The notes under the pieces were generated by a model, which was given only the letters and a program-made list of their open reading frames with translations, was not told the origin of the DNA and did not search any database. This document shows positions 6,503 to 9,065 of a stretch of 9,065 nucleotides of DNA, piece after piece (within the stretch, counting starts at the first letter, position 1; each line of letters opens with the position of its first letter). This DNA comes from CAKSQL01 sp045606465 (GTDB lineage: Bacteria > Bacillota > Clostridia > UBA1381). The DNA is taken from positions 1-9,065 of the forward strand of contig JAZURZ010000014.1 of the NCBI GenBank assembly GCA_045606465.1. The letters run 5' to 3'. The position numbers and the translations under genes were made by a program.

Positions 6503-6531
6503 TTGTAAAATTTTTTAAAATAATATATAAT
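6503..6531 (+). promoter_or_regulatory. Sigma-A-type promoter for cysE-cysS-mrnC
   Basis: TTGTAA (6503-6508) and TATAAT (6526-6531) are separated by exactly 17 bases, one mismatch from the consensus -35 box and a perfect -10 box. A start near 6538 would give a leader of about 55 bases, too short for a T-box. The -35 box is part of a TTGTAAAATT copy shared with the palindrome at 6286-6317. Confidence 0.75.
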
Positions 6532-6594
6532 ATATAATTGAAATATATAGTTTGGAAAAATGTATTATTAATAGAGAAAGCGAGGGGAAAACCG

Positions 6595-7251
6595 ATGCTT
6601 TTTAAAAATTTAAGATATGATATAAATGCAGTTTTAACTCGTGACCCTGCCGCAAGAAGCACTATTGAAGTTTTGCTTTTGTATCCTGGAATAAAGGCGG
6701 TGATTTTTCATCGTGCGGCACATTTTTTCTATAAGAAAAATCATAAATTTATAGCACGAATGATTTCGCAGTTTTCACGCTTCTGGACGGGGATAGAAAT
6801 TCACCCCGGAGCAACAATAGGACGAGGCCTTTTTATTGACCACGGCATGGGAGTTATAATAGGAGAAACCACTGTTATAGGTGATGACTGCACAATTTAT
6901 CAGGGTGTAACCTTAGGGGGAACAGGAAAAGAGGACGGAAAGCGTCACCCTACTCTCGGAAACAATGTAATGGTAGGAAGCGGAGCAAAGGTTTTAGGAC
7001 CTTTTACAGTGGGTGACAATTCAAAAATTGCCGCAGGAGCGGTGGTTTTGTCCGAGGTTCCGCCGGGCTCTACCTGCGTGGGCGTGCCTGCAAGAATTGT
7101 AAAGCGTGAAGGCGTAAAGGTGGAGGAGGATATGGACCAGGTTCATATTCCCGACCCTGTTTCATTGCAGATGTGCACATTGTCAGTACATATTGCTGGA
7201 TTGGAAAAACGCATTGCAGAACTTGAACAACAACTTAATGAGAAAAAATAA
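6595..7251 (+). CDS. cysE: Serine O-acetyltransferase
   Basis: CysE transfers acetyl from acetyl-CoA to L-serine, giving O-acetylserine, the committed step of cysteine synthesis. The 218-residue protein is the short bacterial type with a compact helical N-terminus. The left-handed beta-helix of hexapeptide repeats begins around 68 (IHPGATIGRG). The catalytic Asp-His is D82-H83 in FIDHGMGVIIGET and a second conserved His is H118 in GKRHP. LGGTGK (108-112), GAVV and GVPARIV (163-169) close the domain. The tail (199-218) is predicted coiled coil. It ends in KK, not the C-terminal Ile through which E. coli CysE binds CysK, so formation of a cysteine synthase complex is uncertain. I chose the ATG at 6595 with AGGGG 7 bases upstream; an upstream TTG at 6538 lies at the predicted transcription start and is unlikely. 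Confidence 0.96.
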   Translation: MLFKNLRYDINAVLTRDPAARSTIEVLLLYPGIKAVIFHRAAHFFYKKNHKFIARMISQFSRFWTGIEIHPGATIGRGLFIDHGMGVIIGETTVIGDDCTIYQGVTLGGTGKEDGKRHPTLGNNVMVGSGAKVLGPFTVGDNSKIAAGAVVLSEVPPGSTCVGVPARIVKREGVKVEEDMDQVHIPDPVSLQMCTLSVHIAGLEKRIAELEQQLNEKK

Positions 7252-7275
7252 AACCTTGGAAAGGATTTTGATATT

Positions 7276-8679
7276 ATGAAAATTTATAACACTCTTACAA
7301 GGAAAAAAGAAGAATTTGTTCCAATAGACAAAAATGAGGTTAAAATGTATTCCTGTGGTCCCACAGTTTATGACTATTTTCATATAGGAAACGCAAGACC
7401 TTTTATTATTTTTGATACTATGAGAAGGTATCTTGAATATCGTGGGTATAAGGTAAAATTTGTTCAGAATTTTACCGATATAGACGATAAAATGATTAAT
7501 CGTGCAAACAGTGAAGGAATAACTGTAAAGGAGCTTGGCGAACGCTTTATTGAAGAATATTTTAAAGACGCCAAGGCACTTGGAATTGGTGAGGCAAGCC
7601 ATCATCCCAAAGCAACTGATAATATTGATGCAATAATTGAGATTGTAAAAAAGCTTATTGAGAATGGCTATGCTTATAATGTAGATGGAAATGTTTATTT
7701 CGAGACTAAAAAATTCGAAGAATATGGCAAGCTCTCCAAGCAACCCTTAGAGGATTTGGAGGCAGGTGCAAGAATAGATGTAAGCGATGCAAAGCGTGAT
7801 GCAATGGACTTTGCACTCTGGAAAAAGCAAAAAGAGGGCGAGCCTGCATGGGAAAGCCCATGGGGAATGGGACGCCCGGGCTGGCATATAGAATGTTCGG
7901 CAATGGCAAATCGTTTTTTAGGAGAAACAATTGATATACATTCGGGTGGTCAGGACTTGATTTTCCCGCACCACGAAAACGAAATTGCCCAGAGCGAATG
8001 TGCAAATCATGCACCATTTGCAAGATATTGGATGCACAACGGATATATTAATATAGACAACAAAAAAATGAGTAAGTCTTTGGGAAATTTCTTTACAGTT
8101 CGTGATATATGCGAAAAGTATTCTCCTGAAGTTGTAAGATTTTTCATGCTTTCAGCGCACTACAGAAACCCGATTAATTTCAGCGAGACTTTAATGGAAC
8201 AGTCAAAATCTGCAATGGAGAGGGTTTATACCTGCATAGACAATATGATTTTCTTGAAAAAGAGCGCAGAAGAAAAATCCCTTTCGGAGCAGGAAAAAGA
8301 GCTTTTGGAAAAAATAAAAAAATACAAAGAAAACTTTGTGTCTGCAATGGATGATGACTTAAATACGGCTGATGCACTTGCTGCAATTTTTGATATAGTG
8401 TATGCCGCAAATATGACCATATCGGCAGAAAAGAATAATTCTTTTGAGGCAATAGAGGCGGTTCTTTCATCAATTTCAGAGCTTGGTGGAGTGCTTGGTC
8501 TTTTTGGACAAAGTCGTGAGCAGACAGCCGATGAAGAAATTGAGAAGCTTATAGAGGAGCGCACCAAGGCAAGACAGGAAAAAAATTGGGCTCGTGCCGA
8601 TGAAATTCGTGATGAACTTGCAAAAATGGGAATAACATTAAAGGATACCGCTGCAGGAGTGCAATGGACACGTTCATAA
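7276..8679 (+). CDS. cysS: Cysteinyl-tRNA synthetase
   Basis: CysRS charges tRNA-Cys with cysteine using ATP. The 467-residue protein is normal length for this class I synthetase. The HIGH motif is HIGN (36-39), within CGPTVYDYFHIGNARPF. The KMSKS motif is complete at 264-268. The active-site zinc ligands known from E. coli are present at C27, C207 (WHIECSAMA), H232 and E236 (HHENE). The Rossmann insertion is followed by an anticodon-binding helical region and a short C-terminal domain with RADEIRDEL. The ATG at 7276 follows AAAGGA, and the gene begins 24 bases after cysE, so it is probably co-transcribed. Pairing cysteine synthesis with cysteine charging is the standard Firmicute arrangement. 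Confidence 0.98.
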   Translation: MKIYNTLTRKKEEFVPIDKNEVKMYSCGPTVYDYFHIGNARPFIIFDTMRRYLEYRGYKVKFVQNFTDIDDKMINRANSEGITVKELGERFIEEYFKDAKALGIGEASHHPKATDNIDAIIEIVKKLIENGYAYNVDGNVYFETKKFEEYGKLSKQPLEDLEAGARIDVSDAKRDAMDFALWKKQKEGEPAWESPWGMGRPGWHIECSAMANRFLGETIDIHSGGQDLIFPHHENEIAQSECANHAPFARYWMHNGYINIDNKKMSKSLGNFFTVRDICEKYSPEVVRFFMLSAHYRNPINFSETLMEQSKSAMERVYTCIDNMIFLKKSAEEKSLSEQEKELLEKIKKYKENFVSAMDDDLNTADALAAIFDIVYAANMTISAEKNNSFEAIEAVLSSISELGGVLGLFGQSREQTADEEIEKLIEERTKARQEKNWARADEIRDELAKMGITLKDTAAGVQWTRS

Positions 8680-8703
8680 AAAGAAAACAAGTGAGGCAAA
8701 AAA

Positions 8704-8993
8704 ATGAGTGAAATAATTAAGCCGCAACAACATGCGGCGCTTTCCCTTGCATATATCGGAGATGCAGTCTATGAACTTTATGTAAGAAATAGAATAATAG
8801 CTGAGCATCCCGATTTACCTGCATATAAGTTACATAAAAATGCAGTAGAGTATGTAAAGGCGCACGCTCAGAGCAACAGTATGTTGTTTTTAGAGGACAA
8901 GCTGTCGGAGGAAGAAATTTCAATATATAAAAGGGGAAGAAATGCAAAATCTCCGACTGTGCCTAAAAATGCCGACCTTACTGATTATCGTCG
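8704..8993 (+). CDS. mrnC: Mini-ribonuclease 3, genuine N-terminal part only (truncated by adapter sequence)
   Basis: MrnC is a small RNase III-like dimer without a double-stranded RNA-binding domain; in Bacillus subtilis it matures 23S rRNA ends. Visible motifs are LAYIGDAVYELYVR (14-28), which contains the conserved catalytic Asp, KLHKNAVEYVKAHAQS (42-57), and RRGRNAKSPTVPKNADLTDY in nearly this form. Family members continue with an ATGFEALIGYL-like stretch carrying another acidic active-site residue; here that is replaced by unrelated residues and a stop at 9057. The replacement begins exactly where a sequencing adapter starts (8994), so only 96 complete codons are real and about 35-45 residues are missing. 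The ATG at 8704 has GTGAGG 7 bases upstream and lies 24 bases after cysS. Identity is strong; the terminal 21 residues of the apparent reading frame are not biological. Confidence 0.9.
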
Positions 8994-9065
8994 AAGTCGG
9001 ATCGTAGCCATGTCGTTCTGTGAGCCAAGGAGTTGGCTAAGACATTTGTCTTCCTAAGACCGCTT
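8994..9065. other. MGI/BGI (DNBSEQ) sequencing adapter with 10-base barcode; non-biological
   Basis: Positions 8994-9035 (42 bases) match, as I recall it, the MGI/BGI read-2 adapter, which begins AAGTCGGATCGTAGCC and ends GCCAAGGAGTTG. Next come 10 bases, GCTAAGACAT (9036-9045), the usual barcode length. Then TTGTCTTCCTAAGACCGCTT (9046-9065) is the reverse complement of the other MGI adapter, cut by the window edge. The tract is about half G+C, unlike its surroundings, and it breaks a conserved protein mid-domain. It is contamination at the end of a contig. Confidence 0.95.

Larger units (their letters stand above)
6206..6594. promoter_or_regulatory. Divergent control region between the purine operon and cysE-cysS-mrnC
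   Basis: This 389-base stretch is very AT-rich and has no convincing gene. It carries the promoter of the rightward block near 6503-6531, promoter-like TATAAT sequences facing the leftward operon, and several inverted repeats listed separately. The octamer TTGTAAAA occurs four times: plus strand at 6241-6248, 6290-6297 and 6503-6510, and minus strand at 6313-6306. The last plus-strand copy includes the cysE -35 box. I found no T-box, purine, ZTP or PRPP riboswitch core, and no PurR-type box with paired CGAA cores. Confidence 0.6.

Noticed and set aside
6206..6594. Known riboswitch or T-box upstream of either operon
   Set aside because: No purine, ZTP, PRPP, THF or T-box core sequence could be found on the relevant strand; only AT-rich inverted repeats are present.
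6381..6662. 93-codon minus-strand frame crossing the cysE start and promoter
   Set aside because: It begins inside cysE, covers the promoter, has low-complexity composition from AT-rich DNA and matches no family known to me.
7183..8699. Long antisense open frames of 186, 105, 97 and 157 codons within cysE and cysS
   Set aside because: They lie opposite strongly conserved cysE/cysS coding sequence, have no recognisable domains or ribosome binding sites, and are best explained as shadow frames.
8992..9065. Possible intron, IS end or structured RNA interrupting mrnC
   Set aside because: The tract divides exactly into MGI adapter, 10-base barcode and opposite adapter; a biological explanation is unnecessary.

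Overview
The window looks like a chromosomal segment of a low-GC Firmicute, most likely class Clostridia. The basis is the AT-rich coding sequence, AAAGGA/AGGAGG-like ribosome binding sites, the cysE-cysS-mrnC gene order, and a purine operon of Clostridia-like composition. It holds two divergent gene blocks separated by a 389-base AT-rich regulatory region, and it ends in sequence that is not biological.

Left block (minus strand, 6205 down to 1). Transcription runs from an AEC-family permease (TTG start) through purE, purM, purN, a PurO-type IMP cyclohydrolase, a stand-alone AICAR transformylase (purH) and purD, which runs off the left edge. Gaps are 14-52 bases, so this reads as one operon. 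The encoded enzymes cover GAR synthesis (PurD), GAR formylation (PurN), AIR synthesis (PurM), AIR carboxylation chemistry (PurE) and the last two steps to IMP. purF, purL/Q, purC, purB and purK are not in the window. The notable feature is that the usual bifunctional PurH is replaced by two adjacent genes: a transformylase that resembles the long eukaryotic ATIC C-terminal domain, and a cyclohydrolase of the family first known from archaea (PurO).

Middle (6206-6594). This divergent intergenic region carries a good sigma-A-type promoter for the right block, weaker promoter candidates for the left block, and nested inverted repeats built on TAATTGTAAAA. In the purine leader transcript these could form two mutually exclusive hairpins or act as operators. 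No known purine, ZTP, PRPP or T-box motif was recognised.

Right block (plus strand, 6595-8993). cysE (serine acetyltransferase), cysS (cysteinyl-tRNA synthetase) and mrnC (Mini-ribonuclease 3) are each separated by 24 bases. This is the conserved Firmicute cluster joining cysteine synthesis, tRNA charging and rRNA maturation.

Right end (8994-9065). The last 72 bases match, from memory, the MGI/BGI (DNBSEQ) library adapter, a 10-base sample barcode, and the start of the opposite adapter in reverse complement. The apparent divergent C-terminus of mrnC is therefore an untrimmed-adapter artefact, not a frameshift, intron or mobile element.
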